Below are positions 15,440-23,807 of a DNA stretch of 47,937 bases, piece by piece (position 1 is the stretch's first letter; each line of letters starts with the position of its first letter). The notes beneath the pieces were generated by a model. The model had not been told where the DNA came from. It did not search any database and saw nothing but the letters and a program-made list of their open reading frames with translations. This stretch comes from Mycobacterium sp. E740 (lineage in GTDB: Bacteria > Actinomycetota > Actinomycetes > Mycobacteriales > Mycobacteriaceae). The stretch covers positions 1 to 47,937 of the forward strand of contig NZ_LZKP01000102.1 in NCBI RefSeq assembly GCF_001672895.1, given 5' to 3'. The translations under genes were made by a program, and so were the position numbers.

Positions 15440-17022
15440 CGCGGCCCCGCCTCGTAGATCATGTCCTTCCACGACTTCGGCCCTTCGACGAGGTCGGTCT
15501 GGCGGCCCACGGTCCCGTCCGGCGTCGAATACTGCCCGGTCTGGGGGTCATAGTGGGCGATCGCCACGGAAGGGCCGCCGCCCGGCGGCCCCGGCTGGAT
15601 CGCCGCCTCTGACGACAGTGGCGGAATCGCTGCCGGCGGCAACTTCGGCATCACGGCCCCGGGCAGCGGTGCAGTCACCGCAGACGGCATCGGTCCCCGC
15701 GGGACGGCGCCCGGCGGAAGCGCAGTGCCCTCGACCGGCGCGAACAAGTTCTCGTCCGCCCTCACCCTGTCGTCGGGCAGCACTCCTTGCGCGATGAGGT
15801 TGGGATCGATCGGATAGGGACCGAGCGTGTGCTGGCGCATCGCGAGCGGCTCGAAAGGCTTGTCGCTGTAACACTGCTCGACGGTGGGCGCTCGTTTGCC
15901 GGGCACACCCATGCAGGGCGCATTGCGCGCACCGCGTACCAGGATCGGCGAGTCCTGCGGCAGCTTGCAGTAGATGCCGTCCGGTGTGTCGACAGTGGTC
16001 AGGTCGGCAGGACTGCGCCACTCCGACGGGGGCAGGAATCCGACGGTGCACGGGTTCGGGTCCGTGATCTGGATCCGGAAGTCGCCGAGCGCAATACCGG
16101 TCGGATTGTTCTGGGGAGCCGAGGATTGCGCGTTCGCCACAAACGGCGGCAGCAACACGAGCACCTGTTCGAGCGAGGGTCGATAGGTCACCGCAACCTG
16201 ACCGAAGGTCGTCAGATTGGCGAGCAGCACCGGCAGGGTCGGCCTTATCTGCTCGAGCAGTCGGGCCGCCTCATTCGCCGCGGGCGGCCCCTCGGTCAGC
16301 AGCGTTCGCACCTGCTCGTCGTTGACCACGACGTGATGGGTCACCCCCGCAAGGCTGTGCGTCCACAGGCGCAGCGCGTCGGTTGTCCGGGCTTGTGAAT
16401 CGAGAAGGGGCACAGCGTCTTCGATCAGCCGCGGCGAGCGGTCGGCATCGCCGTTCAGGGCCGCCGAGAACTTCGCCGACGAATCGATCAGCGACCCCAT
16501 GTCATAGCCGGCGCCGCCGAACGCGTCGAAGGATTCGTCGATCAACGTGTTCAGCTGCCCCTTGGGAATACTCGCGATCAAGGCATTCGCACGATCCAGC
16601 ATCGGGCTGACCGGCTGGGGAATGCTGGTGTCGGCCATCGCGATCACCGAACCGTCCTGCAGGTACGGCGGTGAGTCAGTCCGGGGCAGCAGTTCGACGT
16701 ACTGTTCGCCGACCGCCGAGACGCTGCGCACCTCGGCTTTCAGATCCGCGGGAATCTTGGGCGAAGTGCCGAGCCGCAATGTCGCGGTGGCGGACGTGCG
16801 GGACACATCCATCTCGGTCACCTTGCCGACCTGCACGCCGCGGTAGGTGACGTTGGCGAAGCGGTACAACCCGCCCGAGGCGGGCAGCTGCAAAGTGACG
16901 GTGATCTTCCCGATGCCGAGCAGAGTGGGGACCTGCATGTAGGCGAACACCATCGCCACCACACCGATGATCGATGCGATCGTGAAGAGCACCAGTTGGA
17001 TTCGGACCATCCGTGGCAACAT
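15436..17022 (-). CDS. mceF: MceF-type MCE/MlaD protein
   Basis: Sixth Mce subunit, 528 residues. An N-terminal membrane segment (about 9-30) is followed by the MCE/MlaD domain (about 40-120, with YRGVQVGKV and VSAVGEQYVELLP) and a long helical region. A proline/glycine-rich tail begins after residue 400. Mce subunits assemble a periplasmic channel that carries lipids across the mycobacterial envelope. ATG 17022 shares one base with the mceE stop, and its own stop overlaps the secreted-protein start. The C-terminal extension is long for the family. The mce subgroup number cannot be assigned from this window. Confidence 0.94.
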   Translation of the reverse strand: MLPRMVRIQLVLFTIASIIGVVAMVFAYMQVPTLLGIGKITVTLQLPASGGLYRFANVTYRGVQVGKVTEMDVSRTSATATLRLGTSPKIPADLKAEVRSVSAVGEQYVELLPRTDSPPYLQDGSVIAMADTSIPQPVSPMLDRANALIASIPKGQLNTLIDESFDAFGGAGYDMGSLIDSSAKFSAALNGDADRSPRLIEDAVPLLDSQARTTDALRLWTHSLAGVTHHVVVNDEQVRTLLTEGPPAANEAARLLEQIRPTLPVLLANLTTFGQVAVTYRPSLEQVLVLLPPFVANAQSSAPQNNPTGIALGDFRIQITDPNPCTVGFLPPSEWRSPADLTTVDTPDGIYCKLPQDSPILVRGARNAPCMGVPGKRAPTVEQCYSDKPFEPLAMRQHTLGPYPIDPNLIAQGVLPDDRVRADENLFAPVEGTALPPGAVPRGPMPSAVTAPLPGAVMPKLPPAAIPPLSSEAAIQPGPPGGGPSVAIAHYDPQTGQYSTPDGTVGRQTDLVEGPKSWKDMIYEAGPR

Positions 17023-18182
17023 CAGCCGCCACCTCCCGGTTCCCAGGGGGCGGGCGCCGCGTTCGGAATCGGCCCGAACGGCGGCGAAGTGCCGACGCCC
17101 ATCGGGAACTTCGTGTAGTACGCGTCATAGCCCGGATCGCCGGGAGCGGGGACCAGGGAGGCCCGGTCCTGCCCGAGCTTGGTCCCCAGCAGCAGCCCTC
17201 GCTTGATCCGGGCATTGGTCCAATCGACGGTCACGAAGAGGTTCACGTAATCTCCGCGGACGCCACGGTCGATGATGTTCTGCGTCAACGGGAACGTCGG
17301 TAGCCAGGCCAGCGCGGTGTCGATCTCGGGCCCCACATCGGCGAGTGCCCGCAGCGTCGGCTCGAGGTTCTGCAGGTTCTTCACCAGGTCGGCCTGCGTG
17401 TCGTTGATCAAGCCGGAGACCGTGTCGCTGAACTGGCCCAAGCGCTCCAGCGCGGTGGTGAACCTGGGCCGCTCCTGCAGCAGTACGTCGAGCGCCGGCG
17501 GGACTTTCCTCAACGCCCGCGTCAGAACCTCCTGCTGGTCTCCCAGCCGCTGAGCGAACCGGTTGAGCTCGTCGATCGTCGCAATGATGTTGTCGCGCTG
17601 CTGGTAAAGAGTTCCGACGAAGGTGTCCAGGCGGGTGATGAGGTCGCGCACGGCGCTCTGGCGGCCCGACAGCGCAGTGTCGAAGTTGGCGATGATGTCG
17701 CCGATCTGACCCAGGCCGCCACCATTGACGACTGCCGCGACGGACGACAGCGTCTTCTCGGTGGATGGATAGGTCGACGTCTGGTCGAGCGCGATCGTCG
17801 CCCCGGGTGCCAGCCGCCCGGCCGGCGCCACGCCCGGCGGCGGGTCGAGCGCCACATGCATGGAACCCAACAGGCTGGTCTGCCCGACCGTGGCGACCGC
17901 GTTCGCGGGCACGGCCACGTCCGGCTGCACCGACAGCTCGAGGTCGATGTGCCAGCCGTGCAAGGTCATCTTGCCGACACTGCCGACCACGACGTCGTCG
18001 ATCATCACCGGCGAATTCGATTCCAGCGTACCGATATTCGCCAGTTCGGCGTGGTATACGGTCGCACCGGGTCCCCGACCCACCGCGCCAGGGAGCGGGA
18101 GCGAGTTCACGCCCTGAAACGAGCACCCGGTGATCACCAGCACGATGCTGAGCCCGGTCGCGAGCAGCCCGCGCGCGGTCAC
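17022..18182 (-). CDS. mceE: MceE-type lipoprotein
   Basis: A 386-residue protein beginning with a lipoprotein signal ending LVITGC (modified Cys at about residue 20), as expected for the fifth Mce subunit, which is lipid-anchored. The MCE domain spans about residues 40-115 (MIDDVVVGSVGKM, ATVGQTSLLGSMHVAL). A helical needle-forming region and a short Pro/Gly-rich tail follow. The GTG start at 18182 overlaps the mceD stop by 4 bp. As an Mce component it should be part of the lipid-import channel. Confidence 0.95.
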   Translation of the reverse strand: MTARGLLATGLSIVLVITGCSFQGVNSLPLPGAVGRGPGATVYHAELANIGTLESNSPVMIDDVVVGSVGKMTLHGWHIDLELSVQPDVAVPANAVATVGQTSLLGSMHVALDPPPGVAPAGRLAPGATIALDQTSTYPSTEKTLSSVAAVVNGGGLGQIGDIIANFDTALSGRQSAVRDLITRLDTFVGTLYQQRDNIIATIDELNRFAQRLGDQQEVLTRALRKVPPALDVLLQERPRFTTALERLGQFSDTVSGLINDTQADLVKNLQNLEPTLRALADVGPEIDTALAWLPTFPLTQNIIDRGVRGDYVNLFVTVDWTNARIKRGLLLGTKLGQDRASLVPAPGDPGYDAYYTKFPMGVGTSPPFGPIPNAAPAPWEPGGGG

Positions 18183-19600
18183 GGTGGCGTTCCCTCGTTC
18201 GGGACCGGCGCCACTGCGGCCGGTGTAGCGGGCGCGCCCGGCCGCTCGGCGGGCAGCAGCATGTCCCGCAGGGTCGGCGGACCGGGCTGCGCAGGCGCAG
18301 ATCCGGGCGGCGGCGCAGGCGTGCCGGCCGGCGGAGATCCAGGCGGCGGCGCGTAGCCGGGTGGCGGCGCCACGTCACCGGCTCCTGTGTAAGCCGAGAC
18401 CGCGGGCGGCGCCTCCGGCTGAGCCGCCTCTGCGCCGCCCGCGCCGGGCATCAGACTCGGCTCGGTGTAGCGCAGCATGTAGGGCGGCGGGTTCGAGGAC
18501 AGGAACAGGCTGAAGGGGAACGGCAGGTTGTTGAAGTTGACGGTTCTCAAGCCCGGCCCGAGATACTGCGAGCACAACTTCGCCGTCGTCGGTGCGGTGA
18601 CGTTTCCGAGCGCTCCGATCATCCCGCAGAAGAACCACACCGGATTCGACAGGTTGTTCAGGACGAACACGCCGCTGGCGGCACCCGTTCGCGGATCGAA
18701 CATGTTCACCACGTTGGCGATCGAGTGCGGCGCGATGTGCAGGACGTTCTCCAGCGCCATGCGATTGTCGGCGAGGTTCTGCGTGACGTTGGCGAGCCGT
18801 TGGATCTGCTCGGCGGTCTGGTCGCGCGAACCCCGGATGAACCGGGTGGCGTCGCCTACCACGTCGGACAGGTTCCTCAGCGCGCCGTCGAGATCCGATC
18901 GGCTGTCGTCGACAACGCTTGTCAGCGTTGCGAACCTGTCCTGGAACTGCACGATCTGCTCATTGCTGTCCCGCAGCGCTGTGACGAACGTCTGCAGGCG
19001 GGCGATCGTATCCACGATGTTGCCGCTACCGTCGGCCAGAATTCGGCCGACGCCCGACAGCTGCGCCAGCGTCTGACGCAGCTTGTCTCCGTTGCCGTTC
19101 AGCGCCGTGGCGGCACTGTCGATGAACCGGCCCACCGAACCGGTCGAAGATCCTCCTGTGGGGCCGAGATCTGTGGCCAACCGCATCAGTTGCTCTTTGA
19201 CCTCGTTCCACTCGACCGGCACGGCAGTGCGCTCGACCGGGATCACCGCCCCGTCGGCCATCGCGGGTCCCGACTCGTATGCGGGGGTGAGTTGGACGTA
19301 CCGAGCCGAGACGAGGTTCTGGGCGACGATCACCGCCTTGGCATCGGCGGGAAGCCGGATGCCATGGCGGACCGACAGTTTCATCTCCGCCTGGGTGCCG
19401 ACCGGGTTGATCGACTCGATCGTGCCGACCTTGACCCCCGCGATGCGCACCTCGTCGCCGGGATAGATCGCGGTGGCGGTGGTGAAGTAGGCGGTGACCC
19501 TGGTGGGCCCGAACGCCGTCTGCCGGATCACGACGACTATCCCGCCGGCGAGGACGGCCACCAACGCGAGCACAAGGGCGCGTCTGAGGAATCTGCTCAT
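18179..19600 (-). CDS. mceD: MceD-type MCE/MlaD protein
   Basis: A 473-residue fourth Mce subunit. The N-terminal transmembrane helix (about 8-27) is followed by the MCE domain (about 35-110: EVRIAGVKVGTIESI, QNLVSARYVQLTP), a coiled helical region, and a low-complexity Pro/Ala/Gly tail from about residue 395 onward with repeated PPPG units. ATG 19600 overlaps the mceC stop by 4 bp; upstream in-frame codons would only add residues inside mceC. The proline-rich tail probably lies outside the channel core and may contact the cell wall; this is inference. Confidence 0.95.
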   Translation of the reverse strand: MSRFLRRALVLALVAVLAGGIVVVIRQTAFGPTRVTAYFTTATAIYPGDEVRIAGVKVGTIESINPVGTQAEMKLSVRHGIRLPADAKAVIVAQNLVSARYVQLTPAYESGPAMADGAVIPVERTAVPVEWNEVKEQLMRLATDLGPTGGSSTGSVGRFIDSAATALNGNGDKLRQTLAQLSGVGRILADGSGNIVDTIARLQTFVTALRDSNEQIVQFQDRFATLTSVVDDSRSDLDGALRNLSDVVGDATRFIRGSRDQTAEQIQRLANVTQNLADNRMALENVLHIAPHSIANVVNMFDPRTGAASGVFVLNNLSNPVWFFCGMIGALGNVTAPTTAKLCSQYLGPGLRTVNFNNLPFPFSLFLSSNPPPYMLRYTEPSLMPGAGGAEAAQPEAPPAVSAYTGAGDVAPPPGYAPPPGSPPAGTPAPPPGSAPAQPGPPTLRDMLLPAERPGAPATPAAVAPVPNEGTPP

Positions 19601-20700
19601 CGCGGCGGCGCCCCCCACTGCTCGTTGGGTTGCGGAATTCCGTTGTACGGGAACGGTAATTCGGCGCGCGGCCCGGCGTTGGCCGGTGGCTGACCCGCGT
19701 TGACGCCGCGCCGGAAGCCGAACGCGTAATCGAGGAACGGTTGCAACAACTCGCCGAAGAAGATGTTGGGTATGTAGGCCTGGTAATAGGGTCCGTTGCC
19801 GATCGTCTCGCCCAGCGTGGTCTGGAACTTCGCCAGTCCGGGAAGCGCTTTGGCGATGTTGTCGCGGTTCTTCTCCAAAACCGCGGTGACCCGGTTGAGC
19901 TTTTCCAGCGTGGGGGCGAGCTGCTCCTCGTTGTCGGCGATCAGACCGGACAACTGCTTGGCCATCGCCGAGGTGTGCGCGAGCAACTCGACGATGGCGT
20001 AGCGCCGTGCCGACAACACCCCGACGAGGTCATTGGCGTTGAGGATCAGCGTGTTCACCTGTTGGCTGCGGTCGGAAAGGATCTTGCTGACGTCGGCGCC
20101 GTTGGCGAGCAACTCGCCGAGGGTGCCGTCACGGTCGTTGATCGCCCGCGACAGCCGGGACAGCCCGTCGAACGTCGGGCCGAGTTGCGGCGCGACCTGA
20201 TCCAGGGTGCCCGACAGAGTGTCCAGCGACTGGTTCAACGATGCCGTGTCGGTGCCCGCGGTGTTGGTCGTTAGATCGCTCACCGCCTCCGTCAGAGAAT
20301 ACGGGGACGCGGTGCGCGACAACGGAATCACGTCCATCGGGTGCAGCGATCCCGCGCCCCTGGATTCCAGGGTCAGCACACGCTCACCCAGCAGCGTTCC
20401 GGTGCGGACGTGTGCTGTCGTATCGGAGCCCAGCGGTACCGACCCGTCGATCGTGAACGTCACCACCGCGTTGCGGCCCTGCAGCGCGACATCGGACACG
20501 CTGCCGACCTTGATCCCCGAGATGGTCACGTCGTTGCCTGCGGTCACCCCACCGGCATCGGCGAACTGAGCCTGGTAGCGCACCGCCGTCGCCCACGACG
20601 CCAACCGCTCGGGGGCCAGGCCGACCGCGATGACGAGCAGGACCAGGACCACGCCGATGAGACCGGCCCGGATCAGGTGGTTGCCACGGTATTTCAGCAT
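19597..20700 (-). CDS. mceC: MceC-type MCE/MlaD protein
   Basis: A 367-residue third Mce subunit. It has an N-terminal membrane helix (about 12-30), the MCE domain (about 38-115: DVTISGIKVGSVSDV, GTLLGERVLTLE), and then a long helical segment rich in regularly spaced hydrophobics that builds the tunnel in known Mce complexes. The ATG overlaps the mceB stop by a single base (TGATG). It ends with a short Pro/Ala-rich tail. All spacings in the operon point to one polycistronic transcript. Confidence 0.95.
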   Translation of the reverse strand: MLKYRGNHLIRAGLIGVVLVLLVIAVGLAPERLASWATAVRYQAQFADAGGVTAGNDVTISGIKVGSVSDVALQGRNAVVTFTIDGSVPLGSDTTAHVRTGTLLGERVLTLESRGAGSLHPMDVIPLSRTASPYSLTEAVSDLTTNTAGTDTASLNQSLDTLSGTLDQVAPQLGPTFDGLSRLSRAINDRDGTLGELLANGADVSKILSDRSQQVNTLILNANDLVGVLSARRYAIVELLAHTSAMAKQLSGLIADNEEQLAPTLEKLNRVTAVLEKNRDNIAKALPGLAKFQTTLGETIGNGPYYQAYIPNIFFGELLQPFLDYAFGFRRGVNAGQPPANAGPRAELPFPYNGIPQPNEQWGAPPR

Positions 20701-21725
20701 CAGGGCTCAGCGCACCTTCCGGTCTCCTGTTTGATCCACGGGAAAACCGCCGTGCGGCCCTGCAGGTCAGTCACGCGCCACTTGAGCTCGCAGATGTAGT
20801 AGTTGAAAAAGCTTCCGTACGACCCGGTGCGGACCAGTTTGCGGTAGTTCTCCGGCGCTTTCTGCAGGCCGGTGTCGACCCGGTCCTTCTGGAAGTCGAG
20901 GTTCGTGGCGGCGCGAGCGAGTTGGTCCACCGTTCCGGCCAGCGGGGCCCTGGCGTCACTGAGGAGGTCGGCGATCGACGCCGTGCCCTTGTCGAGCGAA
21001 TCGATCGCCGTGCCGATCGGGTCACGTTCTGCGGCAAGCTCAGTCACGAGCCGCTCGAGACGATCGATCGTGCCCGAGAACTTGTCGCCCTCCCGATTGA
21101 GCGTCTTCAGCAGGGTCCGCAGGTTGTCGATCAGCGCCTGGATGGTCTGGTTGTGTTCGGACAACGCGGCCGTGAAGCCCGACGTGTTGGTCAGCAGCGA
21201 CTGAAGTGTGCCGCCCTGACCCTGGAAGATCTGGATCAGCGAGGCGGACAGCGTGTTCACATCTTGCGGATTCAGCCCGCGGATAACGGGTTTGAGGCCT
21301 CCGAGCAGCAGGTCGAGGTCGAGCGCCGACTGGGTGCGCTCCAGCGGGATCTGCGAGTCGGGTGGCATCGGTGACCCCGCCGGACCCTCGATCAGCTCCA
21401 GGTACCGGTCACCGACGAGGTTCAGGTAGCGCACGGCGGCCCGCGTGCCCGTCGTCATCCGCACGTTCGGATCGGCGTCGAAGGTCACCAGCACTGTCTT
21501 GTCGGGCTGCAGTTTGACGCTGTCGACCGTTCCCACCCGCATTCCCGCGACGCGCACCGACTGTCCGGCCTCGAGCCGTGACGCGTCGGCGAACACCGCG
21601 GAATACCCCTTGGTGCTGCCGGTTTGGTACTGACCGAAGATGAAGAACAACGATGCGGTCAGCAGCGCCATCACCAACGCGAAGATCCCGAACTTCACCA
21701 GAGTGGAACGCAACGAGCGCCTCAT
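20700..21725 (-). CDS. mceB: MceB-type MCE/MlaD protein
   Basis: A 341-residue second Mce subunit. The membrane helix (about 12-32) is followed by the MCE domain (about 40-120: SVRVAGMRVGTVDSV, VRYLNLVGDRYLELIEG) and the helical tunnel segment. The C-terminus has three tryptophan/cysteine-containing stretches (YYICELKWRVTD). ATG 21725 overlaps the mceA stop by 4 bp (ATGA). The frame is open far upstream, but that reading lies antisense or out of frame within mceA and is rejected. Confidence 0.95.
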   Translation of the reverse strand: MRRSLRSTLVKFGIFALVMALLTASLFFIFGQYQTGSTKGYSAVFADASRLEAGQSVRVAGMRVGTVDSVKLQPDKTVLVTFDADPNVRMTTGTRAAVRYLNLVGDRYLELIEGPAGSPMPPDSQIPLERTQSALDLDLLLGGLKPVIRGLNPQDVNTLSASLIQIFQGQGGTLQSLLTNTSGFTAALSEHNQTIQALIDNLRTLLKTLNREGDKFSGTIDRLERLVTELAAERDPIGTAIDSLDKGTASIADLLSDARAPLAGTVDQLARAATNLDFQKDRVDTGLQKAPENYRKLVRTGSYGSFFNYYICELKWRVTDLQGRTAVFPWIKQETGRCAEP

Positions 21726-22915
21726 CCCGGTTGACCGATCTGCGCGGTGTTGCGGGGCGGCCCGGCAGTTTCGGTGTCGGGGAACATGATCCGCTTGATG
21801 ATGTCGGCGTTCAGGACGATGCCCGGATAGGTGCGACGCCACGGATTGGTTCCGGTGTCGGCGACCACGTACGGTGCGACGCCTTCGAACGGCATTTTCG
21901 GCAGCCCGGTGCACTGCGGACCACCTGTGGCGCCGGCCTTCGGGAGATCCATCGGATAGCGGTAACGCTCCTGCGCCCACAGGAATCCGGCCAACACCTC
22001 GACGCCGGGCGCCTTGAACGGCGGCCGATGGGAGAGCTCGACCATGCCCGCCAGGGCGCACCACAGCGCTTGGTTGTACTGGTTGGTCAGGTCGGTGGTC
22101 GGCACCAGCAGATGAAGGACCTCGGTCAGCGGCTGGCGATTCGGGCCGATCACCTCGTTGCCGATGTCGGCCAGCCCGATCAGGCTGACCAGCGCCGCGT
22201 CGAGGTTCTGCTGTTGGTCGACGACGGTGTCGCTGATGCGAGCCGCGTTGTCGGCTACTGTCACGAAATCCGTTGCCGCATCGGCATATGCGCCCGCCAC
22301 ACCCGGGGCGAGTTCGAGATCGCGGCTCAGCGCCGGCAGGCTCGGCTCGAGCTTCGCGAGGTAGGAATCGAGATCCGAAAGCATCTTGCCGAATTTCTCG
22401 CCGCGCCCGGACGTGGCCGCGGCGATCGCGCCCAGCGTCGCGTTGAGCTTCGCCGGTTCGATCGCCGACAGCACCGAGGTCAACTGCTCGAACACCGTGT
22501 TCATCTCGACCATGACGTGTTGCGCCTCGATCACCTGGCCGGCGTGCAGCGACTGCGGCGACGGATCGTCCGGATAGACGAATTGCACCTGCTTGGCCCC
22601 GAAAACCGTCGGCGACGCGATGTCCACTCCCGCGTTGGCCGGGATCGCGTCGAGCCGGGACGGGTCGATCGCGAGGTGGATGGCCGCCTGGCCGTTGGGC
22701 AGTGCCTCGATCGATGCGACCCGGCCGACCTGTACACCGCGGACCTGAACCTTGGCGTCGGGGTTCATCACCAGACCGGCGCGCTGAGACAGGACGGTGA
22801 CCGGAATGGCGTCGGAGAAGCCGCCGCGAAACAGGTTCGCCGCCAACGCGAACACCGCCACGACCGCGATAACGGACACCAACCCGACCAGTGGACGCAG
22901 CAGATACTGTCTCAC
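21722..22915 (-). CDS. mceA: MceA-type MCE/MlaD protein, first gene of a yrbE-less operon
   Basis: A 397-residue first Mce subunit. The membrane helix spans about 8-26, the MCE domain about 35-110 (AKVQVRGVQVGRVASI, ASPTVFGAKQVQFVYP), and a helical region follows. The C-terminal part has the conserved cysteines of MceA proteins (ALWCALAGM, GGPQCTGLPKMP). The start is GTG 22915, with GGGG eight bases upstream. Mce operons normally begin with two YrbE permease genes directly before mceA. Here the next gene upstream is the unrelated DUF2469 gene 540 bp away, so no permease is present locally. Confidence 0.95.
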   Translation of the reverse strand: MRQYLLRPLVGLVSVIAVVAVFALAANLFRGGFSDAIPVTVLSQRAGLVMNPDAKVQVRGVQVGRVASIEALPNGQAAIHLAIDPSRLDAIPANAGVDIASPTVFGAKQVQFVYPDDPSPQSLHAGQVIEAQHVMVEMNTVFEQLTSVLSAIEPAKLNATLGAIAAATSGRGEKFGKMLSDLDSYLAKLEPSLPALSRDLELAPGVAGAYADAATDFVTVADNAARISDTVVDQQQNLDAALVSLIGLADIGNEVIGPNRQPLTEVLHLLVPTTDLTNQYNQALWCALAGMVELSHRPPFKAPGVEVLAGFLWAQERYRYPMDLPKAGATGGPQCTGLPKMPFEGVAPYVVADTGTNPWRRTYPGIVLNADIIKRIMFPDTETAGPPRNTAQIGQPG

Positions 22916-23453
22916 CGGTCAACCCCGCGTCGGGGAGCCGACCCGCATTTCGCCGGTCGGCGCGATGTGCCCGTTTCCCCCCCAGCGTGCATCCGAGGAC
23001 GGTGCAGCACTCTTCGCCGGAACATATCTTTGGGTCAGAAGCCCCTTCGCACGAGGGCTGCAGGCCAAACCATCATCGCCCCCTCCAGTCGGCCAACAGC
23101 CGGAATTTTCGTTTGCTGAGCAAGGATGTCACACCCTCCCGCCCTGTTCAAGAGGCAATTACGGGACATCACGACGTTTTCTGTCTCATCCATGGAACGG
23201 CCGTCCGGCGCACGTCACGCACGCACGCAGACGCAAGCATAGCGGAACAAGGATTCGGCTCGGCCGCCCCACGATTGTCGGACAACAGCTCCAGAGCTCG
23301 ATCCCGCACGCCGCAAAGAATCATCCCGCGCGCGAAAGCAGAACATCGGCAAACGCGAGAAGAGAGACGGCCAGTATCGGAAACGCCGTGCGCGGCACCG
23401 ACGTTGTCGCGCACGTCAAAAACGGTGTGCAGCCGCAAGACTCGGCGGTGCCG
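22916..23453. other. Non-coding region before mceA (no yrbE genes)
   Basis: 538 bp without a credible gene. Next to the mceA start is a small hairpin, CCCCG-CGT-CGGGG (22923-22935). Operator copy 6 is at 23020-23035. The remainder is less GC-biased than the genes and holds no recognisable YrbE fragment in either strand. An 89-codon minus-strand frame at 23169-23438 has no homologous look, no fitting ribosome-binding site, and was not called. This is the border between the accessory island and the conserved chromosome. Confidence 0.7.
23020..23035 (-). promoter_or_regulatory. Operator copy 6, upstream of the mce operon
   Basis: The minus strand reads ACCCAAAGATATGTTC. After removing one C it matches ACCAAATATCTGTTC at 13 of 15 positions. 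It lies 104 bp upstream of the mceA start, farther than the other copies. The single-base insertion makes this the least certain copy of the series, but it is the only such sequence in the mce promoter region with this level of agreement. Confidence 0.4.
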
Positions 23454-23759
23454 CTACTCCGGCAGCCGCAGCTCCGGCTTCTCGACCTCTTCGATGTTGA
23501 CGTCCTTGAAGGTGATCACACGCACCTGCTTTACGAAGCGGGCGGGCCGGTACATGTCCCAGACCCAGGCATCAGCCAGCCGCAGTTCGAAGTAGACCTC
23601 GCCCTCCGAGTTGCGCGGCACCACCTCGACGCTGTTGGCGAGGTAGAACCGCCGCTCGGTTTCCACCACGTAGCTGAACTGCCCGACGATGTCCTTGTAT
23701 TCACGGTAGAGCGAGAGCTCCATCTCGGTTTCGTACTTCTCGAGATCTTCGGCACTCAT
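23454..23759 (-). CDS. DUF2469 protein (Rv2901c homologue)
   Basis: A 101-residue acidic protein strongly resembling the conserved actinobacterial DUF2469 family, with the characteristic start MSAEDLEKYETEMELSLYRE and an aromatic-rich centre (VWDMYRPARFVK). It is always found beside rnhB in mycobacteria, as here (48 bp downstream). It has no signal peptide or membrane segment. Function unknown. It is the first gene of the conserved Rv2901c-Rv2927c-like block and, in this direction, the last of the rnhB-DUF2469 unit. Confidence 0.95.
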   Translation of the reverse strand: MSAEDLEKYETEMELSLYREYKDIVGQFSYVVETERRFYLANSVEVVPRNSEGEVYFELRLADAWVWDMYRPARFVKQVRVITFKDVNIEEVEKPELRLPE

Positions 23760-23807
23760 CAGCTCAGCTGTCCTTCATGTCGGTCACTGCCTGCTCCCCA
23801 TTGTCTC

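Noticed and set aside
23245..23259. Possible seventh operator (GAACAAGGATTCGGC)
   Set aside because: Only about 11 of 15 matches to the consensus and no unit starts at a comparable distance; not counted.
23169..23438. 89-codon minus-strand frame upstream of mceA
   Set aside because: No recognisable domain or ribosome-binding site, and no resemblance to YrbE; treated as non-coding.
23418..23446. Possible terminator after the DUF2469 gene
   Set aside because: The stem is only four base pairs with a seven-base loop, and the T5 run lies about ten bases away.
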